Below, piece after piece: positions 24,128-32,913 of a DNA stretch of 64,000 nt; position 1 is the first letter of the stretch; each line of letters opens with the position of its first letter. Made by a program: the position numbers and the translations under genes. Source of the stretch: Desulfarculales bacterium UBA696 (GTDB lineage: Bacteria; Desulfobacterota; Syntrophobacteria; Syntrophobacterales; Syntrophobacteraceae); assembly GCA_002298995.1 (NCBI GenBank), contig DBMO01000072.1, positions 186,001 to 250,000 on the forward strand. Reading direction: 5' to 3'. The notes below the pieces were generated by a model. It saw only the letters and a program-made list of their open reading frames with translations. It was not told the origin of the DNA and made no database searches.

Positions 24128-26452
24128 CTATGCCGGCTCCCCCTTAGCTGCAAAAAACCCGATGCCCTTCTGTTCCTCGCCGCTAAGGCACACCTGCAGC
24201 ATGCGTCCATGTTGGCAGGAGGGGACGTGGATTACGCGGGCGAGTCCGCCAAGGTCATCAAGGCCGGGGGCCAGGGATGAAAGCACGCTCGGGCAGCCAA
24301 GCATAAAATCCTCGCGAAAGATTGATTCGGGGTCGTCGGGATAAATGGCGGCGGGGATAATGTCTGCCTCGATCAGATCGTTAAAAAAATGGGTCCCGAA
24401 TGAGGGTTCGGGAGTAGACCCCAGGGCTTCGAAAGCGACTTCCGCAAGTATCCTCGCCCGGTTTATATCTTCGTATCCGACTTTGACCCCGAGTTGAAGA
24501 TCGTTGGTCCCCCAGCGTGCCGGGCCAAAGAGCGCGTAGATCTTATCTTCCAGCAGCCGGTTGATCTTGCGCACGATACGGCCAACCGAGAGCCTCTCCT
24601 CGACGGTGGAAAGTCGCTTGTAGGCCTTGGGGTCAATGTAGACCACATATTCGATGTCGCGGACAACTCCGCTGATCAGGCAAAGGCTGCAGGTGAAAAG
24701 GACCCTGTCCGGAGGGACATCTTTAGGCAATGCGATACCTTCCACCAGTTTGCTGGCGGCAAGGGCGCGGCACTGGAGCACGTATAGCTTGCCGTCCTCC
24801 CAGGCGAATTCCACTTCGACGGGCCGGCCGTAGGCTTCTTCGAGTTTCCCGAGAATTTTCCTCATAAGCCCGGCTATGGGTGTCTTAGAGAGTAGATTGT
24901 CGAAAGTTATGCAGGCGGAAGATGTATCGATTTGCTGATGCCTGAAAAGAGGCGCCGACAGATGGCCCTCTTTTTCAACCGAGACGGCGTAAAAAAGATC
25001 GGGGTGATCCACTTCCTTTAGGAGGTCGGCGGCCGGGATGGTTACAAGACTTCGCTTTCCAAGGTCCAGCACGTCGACATACTTCTGAGAATATTTCTTG
25101 ATGTCCTCGGCCCCCACTTCGGGTCGAAGCATGGGATGGCTGAGGGCAACCATCCTCGGGTAGTCCGCCCCGATGCGCTCCACCGCCCTTGTGCCAAGCC
25201 CCGATACCATCCGAAGCATACCGGCGTTCTTGTCGATTCGAGGGGTCCATGAATAAATGTTACGTGAAAAAGCCACCCCGGCGGCAAAAGGAAAGAAATA
25301 CTTTCCAAACTGCCTGCCCACGACTTTTTGGACAAGCACGCTCATGCGCTCGTCGAAATCAAGCAGGTTATGGTCTCTGCGGTAGAGAATGGCTTTGGGG
25401 CTGAAGACGCTCGTGAGCACTTGTTTGAGGGCCTGTATGAACTCGCTCAGGCGCAATTCGGTCTCGCCCTGGTTGGCTATGAACACCGAATCATATTTTC
25501 CCGAGAAAGTGTGCCCAAAGTTATCTTCAAGAAGGCTCGACGAACGGATTATCAGAGGGTGCTCGCCGATTTTTTCCAGGAATTCCCGGAACTGACTTAC
25601 CACGTCAGGAGGGAAGACGGCTTTTTCGATAATCTGTTCGATCTTGCCGAATTCTTCCTCGATGACCTCGCGGCTTTTGTACTTCTGGCTATGGAAGGCG
25701 AAGAGATTATTTGAGTCGAGAAAATCGGTCAGGAAACCGGAGGTGAAATAATGTGACTCAGGAATCCGCACGTATTCTTCAAAATCAGGGTCCCTGGGGC
25801 CAAAGCGCGGCAGGATGATCTTATAGGCGAGAAACATCCCGGCGGCCTTTCCGCCGATCCTTCCGCGGCGCCTCGGGTCCCAGAGGATTTTCTCCATAAG
25901 TTCGTTCATGTCACGCAGGCTGATGTAATGCTTCGCAACCCCTACGAATGGAAGCTGATCGGAGATAAACCGCGATATGAGGGATACCCGCGCCCCCATC
26001 GATTCACCGGGAGGGATATAGATGCTGCCCTGGGGGATTGCGCAAAAATCCCGCAGAGCATCGCGGACTTCCTGCCAGCTTGCTTCCTCAGCGCTCAGGA
26101 TGCGGTTTAGCAGGTTAAATGCGTCACGTTTCCTGGCAAGATTTATATAGGCCCCGATCTCTTCCCAGTTAAAGTGCTTGGCGAAGTAGATATCGATCAG
26201 GGCATCCATTAAGCCTTTAAGCGACTCTTCGTCGGCGGGCTCGCCAATGGCTTTTAACTGATCGAGCCCATCCTGGCGGATGGATTCAGCGCAGACAATT
26301 CCCTTATCGCATAACGTGGCAAGGAAGATCTCTCGGATTTCGCCAAGTATGTTTGGGTAGCGAAGCATCTCGTGGTAGAGCCTGTATGCGAGGATCAGGT
26401 CCCGTGCACACACGTCCGTTATACTAAAATATGGTTTGGCGATTTGATCCAT
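24128..26452 (-). CDS. PEP/pyruvate-binding (PPDK N-terminal-type) protein of unknown function
   Basis: About 774 aa. The first 200 residues are helical and unlike anything I recognise. Then comes a PPDK-N/PEP-synthase nucleotide-binding region: RIGGKAAGMFLA (about 200), LIIRSSSLLEDNF and FSGKYDSVF (about 320), FAAGVAFSRN (about 420), and EVEFAWEDGKLYVLQCR (about 570), the end of the family's ATP-grasp module. The mobile phosphohistidine domain (TSHAAI-type motif) and the PEP-binding barrel are both missing, replaced by 190 residues containing FGPARWGTNDLQLGVKVGY. So it is not a PEP synthase. Proteins of this build are common in delta-proteobacteria and uncharacterised. A GTG at 26470 is an alternative start. 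Confidence 0.7.
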   Translation of the reverse strand: MDQIAKPYFSITDVCARDLILAYRLYHEMLRYPNILGEIREIFLATLCDKGIVCAESIRQDGLDQLKAIGEPADEESLKGLMDALIDIYFAKHFNWEEIGAYINLARKRDAFNLLNRILSAEEASWQEVRDALRDFCAIPQGSIYIPPGESMGARVSLISRFISDQLPFVGVAKHYISLRDMNELMEKILWDPRRRGRIGGKAAGMFLAYKIILPRFGPRDPDFEEYVRIPESHYFTSGFLTDFLDSNNLFAFHSQKYKSREVIEEEFGKIEQIIEKAVFPPDVVSQFREFLEKIGEHPLIIRSSSLLEDNFGHTFSGKYDSVFIANQGETELRLSEFIQALKQVLTSVFSPKAILYRRDHNLLDFDERMSVLVQKVVGRQFGKYFFPFAAGVAFSRNIYSWTPRIDKNAGMLRMVSGLGTRAVERIGADYPRMVALSHPMLRPEVGAEDIKKYSQKYVDVLDLGKRSLVTIPAADLLKEVDHPDLFYAVSVEKEGHLSAPLFRHQQIDTSSACITFDNLLSKTPIAGLMRKILGKLEEAYGRPVEVEFAWEDGKLYVLQCRALAASKLVEGIALPKDVPPDRVLFTCSLCLISGVVRDIEYVVYIDPKAYKRLSTVEERLSVGRIVRKINRLLEDKIYALFGPARWGTNDLQLGVKVGYEDINRARILAEVAFEALGSTPEPSFGTHFFNDLIEADIIPAAIYPDDPESIFREDFMLGCPSVLSSLAPGLDDLGGLARVIHVPSCQHGRMLQVCLSGEEQKGIGFFAAKGEPA

Positions 26453-26518
26453 CGAGGGTTTCGGCCTCACAAGAGCGGAACTATCAATGTCTCGTTTGCT
26501 TTTGCCATGAAATTGCGC

Positions 26519-27769
26519 TTATACCCATCCTCTCAATTTGCAGGCCTCGGCCACCCGTGCAATGGCTACAAGGTAGGCGGCCTCCCGAAGATGAGTCCCT
26601 CGACTCTGACTCATTTCATATACCTCGCGAAACGCCCCGGTCATCTTCTTGTCGAGTCGCCAGTGCACTTCCTGCAATTCCCAGTAGAGATTATAAGCAT
26701 TTTGAACCTGCTCGAAATAGGAGACGGTAACACCGCCGGCATTGGCGAGAAAATCGGGCAGGACCACTATCCCTTTACCTTCGAGAATGCGGTCGGCTTC
26801 GGGTGTGGTCGGCCCGTTTGCGAGTTCGCAGCAAATCTTGCATTTCAGGTTGGCGGCATTATCCTCGCGGATCAAATTTTCGAGCGCGGCCGGGAAAAGG
26901 ACCGTAACATCCAGTCCGAGCAACTCTTCGTTACTGATTGGAGTTGCGTCGGGGAAACCCTTCAGCGCGCCGCTTTTTTGCTTGTATTCCACAAGGGCGG
27001 CGGCGCTGATTCCGTTCGGGTTGTAAACGCCGCCCCTTGAATCGGATGCGGCCACGAGCTTCAGCCCGAGAATCTGTTCACCTAGAAGGGCTGCGTACTG
27101 GCCGGCGTTTCCAAAGCCCTGTACGGCCATTGTTCCACCCGACAGGCTGATTCCGTAGGTCGCGGCAGCTTCCCTGGTGACATAAATGCCTCCACGAGCG
27201 GTAGCATCGTTTCGGCCTTTGGACCCCCCGAGAACTAACGGTTTTCCGGTAATTACCCCCGGGTGGTTTTCTCCTAGTATGGTCTCGTATTCATCCATCA
27301 TCCAGGCCATGATCTGTGGCGTGGTGTAGACATCGGGGGCGGGAACGTCGCGGGTTACTCCGAGCGACTGGGCCAGGGCGCGAATATAGGCCCGAGCCAG
27401 GCGCTCCTTCTCACCCTCCGAGAGTTCTTTCGGGTTGCATATAACGCCCCCTTTGCCGCCTCCAAGGGGTATGTCCACCACCGAGGTTTTCCAGGTCATC
27501 CATGCGGCAAGCGCGCGCACCGTGTCAATAGTCTCCTGGGGGTGCCACCTGATACCACCCTTGGCGGGCCCGCGGGCAGTGTTGTACTGGATACGGAAGG
27601 CATGAAAAATACGCGTCGAGCCGTCATCCATTCGGACCGGCAAAACGACCTTTATCTCGCGCATCGGCCAGCGGAGAAGTTCGTGAGTTGCAGGGTCCAG
27701 GCCGAGTTTTAGAGCGGCCTGATCGATTTGAAGTTGTGCAATGGCGAAAGGATTGAACTGTTCACTCAT
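26519..27769 (-). CDS. gdhA: Glutamate dehydrogenase
   Basis: Interconverts glutamate with 2-oxoglutarate and ammonia. 416 aa, the short hexameric form. Seen: FRIQYNTARGPAKGGIRWHP (substrate lysine), the signature VDIPLGGGKGGV with the catalytic Lys, DVPAPDVYTTPQIMAW, and the NAD(P) loop QGFGNAGQYAA. AAGGAGATCC precedes the ATG. Whether it uses NAD or NADP cannot be read safely. It would take up or release the ammonia that ornithine and carbamoyl-phosphate metabolism in this window produces (inference). Confidence 0.95.
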   Translation of the reverse strand: MSEQFNPFAIAQLQIDQAALKLGLDPATHELLRWPMREIKVVLPVRMDDGSTRIFHAFRIQYNTARGPAKGGIRWHPQETIDTVRALAAWMTWKTSVVDIPLGGGKGGVICNPKELSEGEKERLARAYIRALAQSLGVTRDVPAPDVYTTPQIMAWMMDEYETILGENHPGVITGKPLVLGGSKGRNDATARGGIYVTREAAATYGISLSGGTMAVQGFGNAGQYAALLGEQILGLKLVAASDSRGGVYNPNGISAAALVEYKQKSGALKGFPDATPISNEELLGLDVTVLFPAALENLIREDNAANLKCKICCELANGPTTPEADRILEGKGIVVLPDFLANAGGVTVSYFEQVQNAYNLYWELQEVHWRLDKKMTGAFREVYEMSQSRGTHLREAAYLVAIARVAEACKLRGWV

Positions 27770-27812
27770 TGGATCTCCTTGTCGATCCCTGAAGACAGAA
27801 GAGGGCGGGGTG

Positions 27813-29522
27813 CTATCCGAAAATATGCCAGACCTGTGCTGAAAGACCGGTCCCGATTACCACTAGTTCCACCAATGTTTCGTATACCGAGTCTTCGCTG
27901 AGGCGCTTCTCAGAGCCGGTTTTCAAATAGAGCGCGTATACGGCGACAGGAAGGAGCATGAAGTATGAAAAACGGGTGCTCAACCCGGCAAGAGGTCCGG
28001 CAATAAGCGAGAGGACCATCATTGCCATGACGCCGGCGCAAAACCATCCGGTCCAGCGCTCGCCGGCGAGGACCACGAGGGTCTCTTTGCCGACAAGCCG
28101 ATCACCCTGAATTGCCAGGAAATCGATCATGGTTGTGCGAAGCAGCGCCAGAAGAAAAATGATCCAGAACGCAAAGAGAAACCTGCCGATGTCACCCCCC
28201 GTGGAAAGCCAGGGCAGCACGACACTCACGACCGACCACGCCAACGGCACAAACAGGGTTTTGGACGTTGGAATGTCTTTGAGCTTTATTGGGAACCAAT
28301 TCGGGGCGGCATAGAGAATGCCGAGTATTGAGATGGTAAGAATACAGAGAAAACTGTAAATGCCGGCGTTAAGAGCGATAACGAAGGCGGCAATGAGCGA
28401 TACGACGCTCGATAACGTAAAAAGAGACCTCCATTTGATATAGAACACCGATCTGACGGGATCGTTGAGTTGGATGGCGTCACGGTCCAGATAGATATTG
28501 AGAGAATGCATCGCAAAGGCGTATGCGGCAGCAATGGCGCAAAATGCAGGGGAGCCGCGAAACCCGGTAAGCGCCTGCGCAACCAGCGGCAGAAGTGCCG
28601 TGCCAAGCGCGACCAGGACATTGCTGTAGACAAGGCGCTCAAGGAACTGCTTCCAGCGAAAGCTGCTCTCCTGCTCCGGCCTGATGGATTCGAGAAATTC
28701 GACTACGTTTTTTATGATCCAGTTCGGCGTCGAAGCTCCGGCGGATACGCCCACGCAGGAGAAGCGGGCCATCTTCTCGCGGTCCAGTTCCGTTTCCGTT
28801 TCGACGTGAAAAGTCGGGATGCGGCAATCACGGGCAACTTCGGCAAGCCTTACGGTGTTCCCGCTATGGAGTCCACCGACTATTACCACCGCCTCGACCT
28901 GGGAACAGAGCTTCTTTATGTCGGCCTGTCTTTCCTGGGTAGAGTCGCATATCGTGTTTTTAACTATCCCGTTCGGATAGCGGGCGAGAAAGGCCTTCTT
29001 GATTTCGCTGAAGACCTCTTCATTCTGGGTAGTCTGGGCAACCAGCAGAACGGTGTCCCAATCGGGTGGAAGATCCTTTACCTGCTCCGGGCGGTTGATG
29101 ACGACACCGCGGTCCTCGGTGTAGCCCATCAGCCCGATTACCTCGGCATGGTCGGCATCTCCGACAATGACTGTATTGTAGCCCCGGCGGGCATGCCTTT
29201 TGATGGCGGCATGGACCCTGGCCACGCGCTTGCAGGTGGCATCGAGCAGCTTCGATCCCTGAGCGTGGAGTTCCTGGCGCGAATTGGGGGGGATCCCGTG
29301 AGCGCGGATTACAACCTTTTTGCCGGCGCAGTTCTCGATCCGGTTTTCCTCGACGACGCCCTTTCTCTCCAACATCTTGAGTACTTGCCTGTTATGAATG
29401 AGCGGCCCGAAGGTGCAGATGTCTTCGCCATCTTCACGCTTCTGTATGGCCTCCATCGTAATTTCGATGGCGTCTCGAACCCCCTTGCAAAAACCGGCCG
29501 TCTTGGCGACAATCACTTTCAT
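27813..29522 (-). CDS. ispH: IspH-UbiA fusion: HMBPP reductase with a UbiA-family prenyltransferase domain
   Basis: 569 aa from the ATG at 29522 (MKVIVAKTAGFCKG). Residues 1-285 are IspH, which reduces HMBPP to IPP and DMAPP: iron-sulfur cysteines C12, C97 (DATC) and C192 (TICDSTQERQ), plus H43, H75, H125 and E127, are all present. Residues 295-569 are an integral-membrane UbiA-like domain of about 8 hydrophobic segments, with NIYLDRD (342-348) and DFLAIQGDRLVGKET (467-481) matching the two aspartate-rich prenyl-diphosphate motifs, the first in weak form. So precursor synthesis and a prenyl transfer may be joined in one chain. It is divergent from mqnB, hinting at a menaquinone-type acceptor, but the acceptor is unproven. 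Confidence 0.85.
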   Translation of the reverse strand: MKVIVAKTAGFCKGVRDAIEITMEAIQKREDGEDICTFGPLIHNRQVLKMLERKGVVEENRIENCAGKKVVIRAHGIPPNSRQELHAQGSKLLDATCKRVARVHAAIKRHARRGYNTVIVGDADHAEVIGLMGYTEDRGVVINRPEQVKDLPPDWDTVLLVAQTTQNEEVFSEIKKAFLARYPNGIVKNTICDSTQERQADIKKLCSQVEAVVIVGGLHSGNTVRLAEVARDCRIPTFHVETETELDREKMARFSCVGVSAGASTPNWIIKNVVEFLESIRPEQESSFRWKQFLERLVYSNVLVALGTALLPLVAQALTGFRGSPAFCAIAAAYAFAMHSLNIYLDRDAIQLNDPVRSVFYIKWRSLFTLSSVVSLIAAFVIALNAGIYSFLCILTISILGILYAAPNWFPIKLKDIPTSKTLFVPLAWSVVSVVLPWLSTGGDIGRFLFAFWIIFLLALLRTTMIDFLAIQGDRLVGKETLVVLAGERWTGWFCAGVMAMMVLSLIAGPLAGLSTRFSYFMLLPVAVYALYLKTGSEKRLSEDSVYETLVELVVIGTGLSAQVWHIFG

Positions 29523-29670
29523 TTTATGCCCATCTCTTTGGTCCATGCGCCAATCAGGCGCGAAATCAGGCCTCACACTCGTTGGTGCCGCCTAACCCGT
29601 GATCCTATCAACTTTCGCCGGTGCTGGCAAGCCGAGCCGATCCCACGGCATTTAAGCAGCAACATCGCTG

Positions 29671-29694
29671 AATCTGCAAATCGATTTGCGGATT
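29671..29694. promoter_or_regulatory. 24-bp near-perfect palindrome, candidate operator
   Basis: AATCTGCAAATC and GATTTGCGGATT form a palindrome with a single mismatched pair (11 of 12 pairs match), with no spacer. It lies in the 259-base divergent region between the ispH-ubiA fusion and mqnB, where a dimeric repressor could control both. Confidence 0.5.
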
Positions 29695-29781
29695 GTACCG
29701 ATTGACAGCAGCGGTGCACTCTGTTAGCTTCGAAATCACCGTTTTTGTGACGTTACTTGTATGTTATTGCAGGACAAAACC

Positions 29782-30618
29782 ATGAAGTCCATTGATCTGG
29801 CAATCCTCGCTGCCGTTCCGGAAGAGATCGATTCTATTTGCGAGGTAATTCCCCGCTCCGGCAGCATAGATATTGCCGGAAAAGAATTAATGGTGTTCGA
29901 TTTCGGGGAGCTTTCCCTGATGATCGGGACGAGCGGTATCGGCAAGGTAAATGCCGCCTCGGAAGCGGCTTCAATACTGACGTTACTCGGGCCGATCGAG
30001 GTCTGGAACGTAGGCTGCGCTGGGACTTACGTTGAAAGCGGCCTATGCGTCGGTGACGTGCTGATAACTCGCGAATGGGTATGCGGCGATGAAGGCGTCT
30101 TGTGGAAAAACGGCCCAACCTCCATGCAAGGGATTGGAATTCCTCTGCTTGCGAAGGATGGCACTAGATACTTCGATAAATTCCCTGTAAGCTCTTTCAA
30201 AACTTGCATGATTGCATCAAAGCCTCCCGATGCCGGCCGATATGCCTTCAATTCCTTCTCGGGCGAAATAGAACCCGCCAATACAACAGAGCACCCTGAT
30301 AGTGAGTGCTTCAGCCTGAAATACGGGCCGTCCCTGACTGTGGGGATGGTTAGCGGCGACCCGGAAGTGGCCGCGGAAAGGTACATCCGTCACAATGTTT
30401 TGGCCGAAAACATGGAGGGAAGCGCCATGGCACAGGTTTGTCTTCGTTTCGGCGCACCGTTTCTCGAATGCCGCGGCATAAGCAATGTGGCGGGTGTTCG
30501 CGATAAAAAGGAATGGGACATCAGGAGGGGCGTTTCCAATTGCCACTCCGTTGTGTTGCATATTCTGAATTCAGCCATCAAAATGAATGCCGCGGAAGCT
30601 CCTATTTCCCACGAGTAA
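29782..30618 (+). CDS. mqnB: Futalosine hydrolase-like nucleosidase
   Basis: In the futalosine route to menaquinone, MqnB removes the purine base from (aminodeoxy)futalosine. 278 aa of PNP/MTAN fold: LAAVPEEID near the start, GTSGIGKVNAA, VGCAGTYVESGLCVGDV, and the diagnostic VLAENMEGSAMAQVC...GAPFLECRGISNVAG. The EMEG-type motif (NMEG) is the nucleosidase active site. The start at 29782 gives MKSIDLAILAAVP; an ATG at 29761 is also in frame. A plain MTA/SAH nucleosidase is the alternative, but the ECRGISN ending favours MqnB. mqnA, C, D and E are not here. Confidence 0.8.
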   Translation: MKSIDLAILAAVPEEIDSICEVIPRSGSIDIAGKELMVFDFGELSLMIGTSGIGKVNAASEAASILTLLGPIEVWNVGCAGTYVESGLCVGDVLITREWVCGDEGVLWKNGPTSMQGIGIPLLAKDGTRYFDKFPVSSFKTCMIASKPPDAGRYAFNSFSGEIEPANTTEHPDSECFSLKYGPSLTVGMVSGDPEVAAERYIRHNVLAENMEGSAMAQVCLRFGAPFLECRGISNVAGVRDKKEWDIRRGVSNCHSVVLHILNSAIKMNAAEAPISHE

Positions 30619-30713
30619 CCCTTCCCGTTCACTATGATTATCATTATATTCGCGTATTGGGCCATAACGTGGTTTTGCATCACGATATTCACCTGAACTT
30701 GGGAGGCGGATTA

Positions 30714-32450
30714 ATGGAGAAGATTTTAAGAATCGATACCGGTGCTGCCGGCGGACCAAAGGTGTCCGAGGAACCTTTGGGTCAGTATGCCGGATTGGGC
30801 GGCCGCGCCCTCACATCCACCCTCGTCGCGAAGGAGGTTCCGCCTCTTTGCCATCCCCTCGGGGCGGAAAACAAGTTGGTGATTGCTCCGGGACTTTTGA
30901 GCGGTACCGTTGCGGCAATGTCCGGCCGGCTCTCCATCGGGGCGAAAAGCCCGCTTACCGGCGGCATCAAGGAAGCCAATTCGGGAGGACAACCGGCGCA
31001 GGTGATTGCGAGACTCGGTTATGCCGCCATAGTAATCGAGGGGAAGCCTGAAGGCGACGATCTCTACAAGATTTTCATCAACAAGGACGGAGTCAAAATC
31101 ACCAAGGACAACAGCTTGAAAATGCTGCCAAACTATGACTTGGTGGAGAAGATGAAGGCCGAATACGGCGATAAGGTCGCGATGATCTCGATAGGCCCGG
31201 CCGGAGAGATGAAAATGGGCGCAGCCTCGATTGCATGCACCGATATGGAGCTGCGGCCAACCCGGCACGCCGGCCGCGGCGGACTCGGCGCCGTGATGGG
31301 CTCAAAGTGCATAAAGGTAATCGTTCTCGATGATACCGGCATGAAGATGCGCTCCCCCAAGGACCCCGAAAAATATAAAGAGGCAAACAAGAAGTTCGTG
31401 GACGGCCTCAGGGCTCACCCTGTAACCGGCCAGGGTCTTCCGGCCTACGGCACAAACGTTTTGACGAACATCCTCAATGAAGCTGGAGGATATCCTACCT
31501 ACAACTTCAAGGAGGGGAGATTCGACAAGGCGCACCTCATTAGCGGCGAAACACAGGCAGAGACGGAGGTCGCCCGCGGGGGCCTTGCCACCCACGGGTG
31601 CCATCGCGGCTGCGTAATAAGATGCTCCGGGTCCTACCACGACAAGGACGGGCATTTCCTTACCAAACAGCCCGAGTATGAAACCGTATGGGCGCACGGC
31701 GGCAACTGCGGCATTTGCGACCTGGACGCTATCGCCATGCTTGATTTTCTGGACGACAACTTCGGCCTCGACACCATTGAGATGGGAGTGACGATCGGCG
31801 TTGCAATGGAGGCGGGGATTATCCCGTGCGGCGACGCCGAGGGTGCAATCAGGCTCGTCAAGGAAGTCGGCCAGGGAACGCCGCTGGGACGTATTCTCGG
31901 CAGCGGGGCCGCGGTAACCGGCAGGGTTTTCGGGGTTGAACGAGTTCCGGTTGTGAAGGGGCAGGCGCTCCCGGCCTACGATCCCCGCGCGGTCCAGGGC
32001 ATCGGCGTAACTTACGCCACGAGTCCGATGGGCGCGGATCATACGGCTGGATATGCTGTCGCTACAAACATCCTGAAGGTCGGCGGGGATGTCGATCCCC
32101 TGAAACCGGAGGGCCAGATCGAGCTCTCGCGAAATCTCCAGATAGCAACCGCGGCCATCGACTCCACGGGCATGTGCCTTTTCATAGCATTCGCCCTGCT
32201 CGACCAGCCGGAAACATTCCAGGCGCTAATCGACATGCTGAATGCCTTTTACGGCCTGAATCTCGATGCCGGCGGCGTAGCAGACCTAGGCAAAATGGTT
32301 TTGAAGACCGAGCGCGAATTCAATAAAAAAGCAGGCTTCACCAATGCCGGCGACCGTCTGCCTCGCTTCTTCACAACGGAGCCGGTAGCGCCGCATAACA
32401 TAACTTTCGGAGTAAAAGACGAGGAACTGGACCAGGTGTTTAACTGGTAA
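30714..32450 (+). CDS. Aldehyde:ferredoxin oxidoreductase family protein
   Basis: 578 aa. Tungsto- or molybdo-pterin enzymes of this family oxidise aldehydes to acids with ferredoxin, or reduce acids. Seen: the N-terminal domain with LGGRALTSTL and AMSGRLSIGAKSPLTGG, the pterin-binding TRHAGRGGLGAVMGSK, GCHRGCVIRCS (about 296-306) giving CxxxCxxxC ligands for a [4Fe-4S] cluster, and a later cysteine in STGMC that would be the fourth. GGGAGG precedes the ATG. No partner subunit or cofactor genes are adjacent. Substrate unknown; GNCGICDLDA suggests the wide clade of AOR-like enzymes rather than the archaeal type. Confidence 0.88.
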   Translation: MEKILRIDTGAAGGPKVSEEPLGQYAGLGGRALTSTLVAKEVPPLCHPLGAENKLVIAPGLLSGTVAAMSGRLSIGAKSPLTGGIKEANSGGQPAQVIARLGYAAIVIEGKPEGDDLYKIFINKDGVKITKDNSLKMLPNYDLVEKMKAEYGDKVAMISIGPAGEMKMGAASIACTDMELRPTRHAGRGGLGAVMGSKCIKVIVLDDTGMKMRSPKDPEKYKEANKKFVDGLRAHPVTGQGLPAYGTNVLTNILNEAGGYPTYNFKEGRFDKAHLISGETQAETEVARGGLATHGCHRGCVIRCSGSYHDKDGHFLTKQPEYETVWAHGGNCGICDLDAIAMLDFLDDNFGLDTIEMGVTIGVAMEAGIIPCGDAEGAIRLVKEVGQGTPLGRILGSGAAVTGRVFGVERVPVVKGQALPAYDPRAVQGIGVTYATSPMGADHTAGYAVATNILKVGGDVDPLKPEGQIELSRNLQIATAAIDSTGMCLFIAFALLDQPETFQALIDMLNAFYGLNLDAGGVADLGKMVLKTEREFNKKAGFTNAGDRLPRFFTTEPVAPHNITFGVKDEELDQVFNW

Positions 32451-32557
32451 GGACCCGGTAGCGGGTTATTCAAAAAGCAAAAAGTTGGGTTATTTCCTGC
32501 TGGAGCGAGTCCGATGCGTCACCGTGGTCGGGTTTCTCCCTCGCTCAATAAGTATAG

Positions 32558-32583
32558 GGTGGGCACGGTTTTTCGTGCCCACC
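32558..32583. repeat. GGTGGGCACG hairpin (dispersed repeat family)
   Basis: A perfect 10-bp stem, GGTGGGCACG (32558-32567) with CGTGCCCACC (32574-32583), around a T-rich 6-base loop. Preceded by TAGG. Related hairpins occur near 36704, 42240 and 49417. Confidence 0.75.
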
Positions 32584-32643
32584 GACTGCCCCCTTTTTCA
32601 AACCCGTGGGCACAAAAAACCCCGCCACCCCACTTATCTTTCG

Positions 32644-32667
32644 GGCCCGGATAAAGAAGTCCGGGCC
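32644..32667. repeat. Hairpin GGCCCGGA/TCCGGGCC
   Basis: A perfect 8-bp stem with an 8-base loop, 60 bases downstream of the previous hairpin. No T-run follows, so it is not an obvious terminator. Confidence 0.6.
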
Positions 32668-32913
32668 ATCCCTCCCATAAAGCATTCATTGAGAAAATGG
32701 GTCTTGAGCAACTCTTCGCGGGAGCAACTAGAGTTCATGGCGCGCTGTGATAAATGTGGTACACTGGGATGGCAAAAGAGCGTATGGGACGCCGAGTTGC
32801 CATTATTGTTATAATACAGGGTTGCCAATCTAATTTGCCGCGGCGGCCCTGTTCGCGCCGGCATTTAGCAACGGCTCGGGTGAGAAAATCTATTTGCGTG
32901 GGGAAAACTGCGG

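Larger units (their letters stand above)
32451..32913. other. 463-base region without a gene; hairpin repeats
   Basis: No supported gene. It holds two clear hairpins (32558-32583 and 32644-32667) and, near 32599-32630, a broken copy of the same 'GTGGGCAC...CCCCGCCA' repeat wording found elsewhere in the window. A 109-codon frame at 32485-32814 is composed of these repeats and is not credible. The stretch separates the AOR gene from the ABC exporter operon and probably contains the exporter promoter, which I cannot place. Confidence 0.7.

Noticed and set aside
24128..26452. PEP synthase (ppsA)
   Set aside because: Lacks the phosphohistidine and PEP-binding domains, so the name would be wrong.
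28470..29705. 411-codon plus-strand frame
   Set aside because: Lies opposite ispH-ubiA; codes for low-likelihood sequence and covers the divergent promoter region.
32485..32814. 109-codon frame in the 463-base gap
   Set aside because: Made of hairpin repeats; no ribosome-binding site and no homology.
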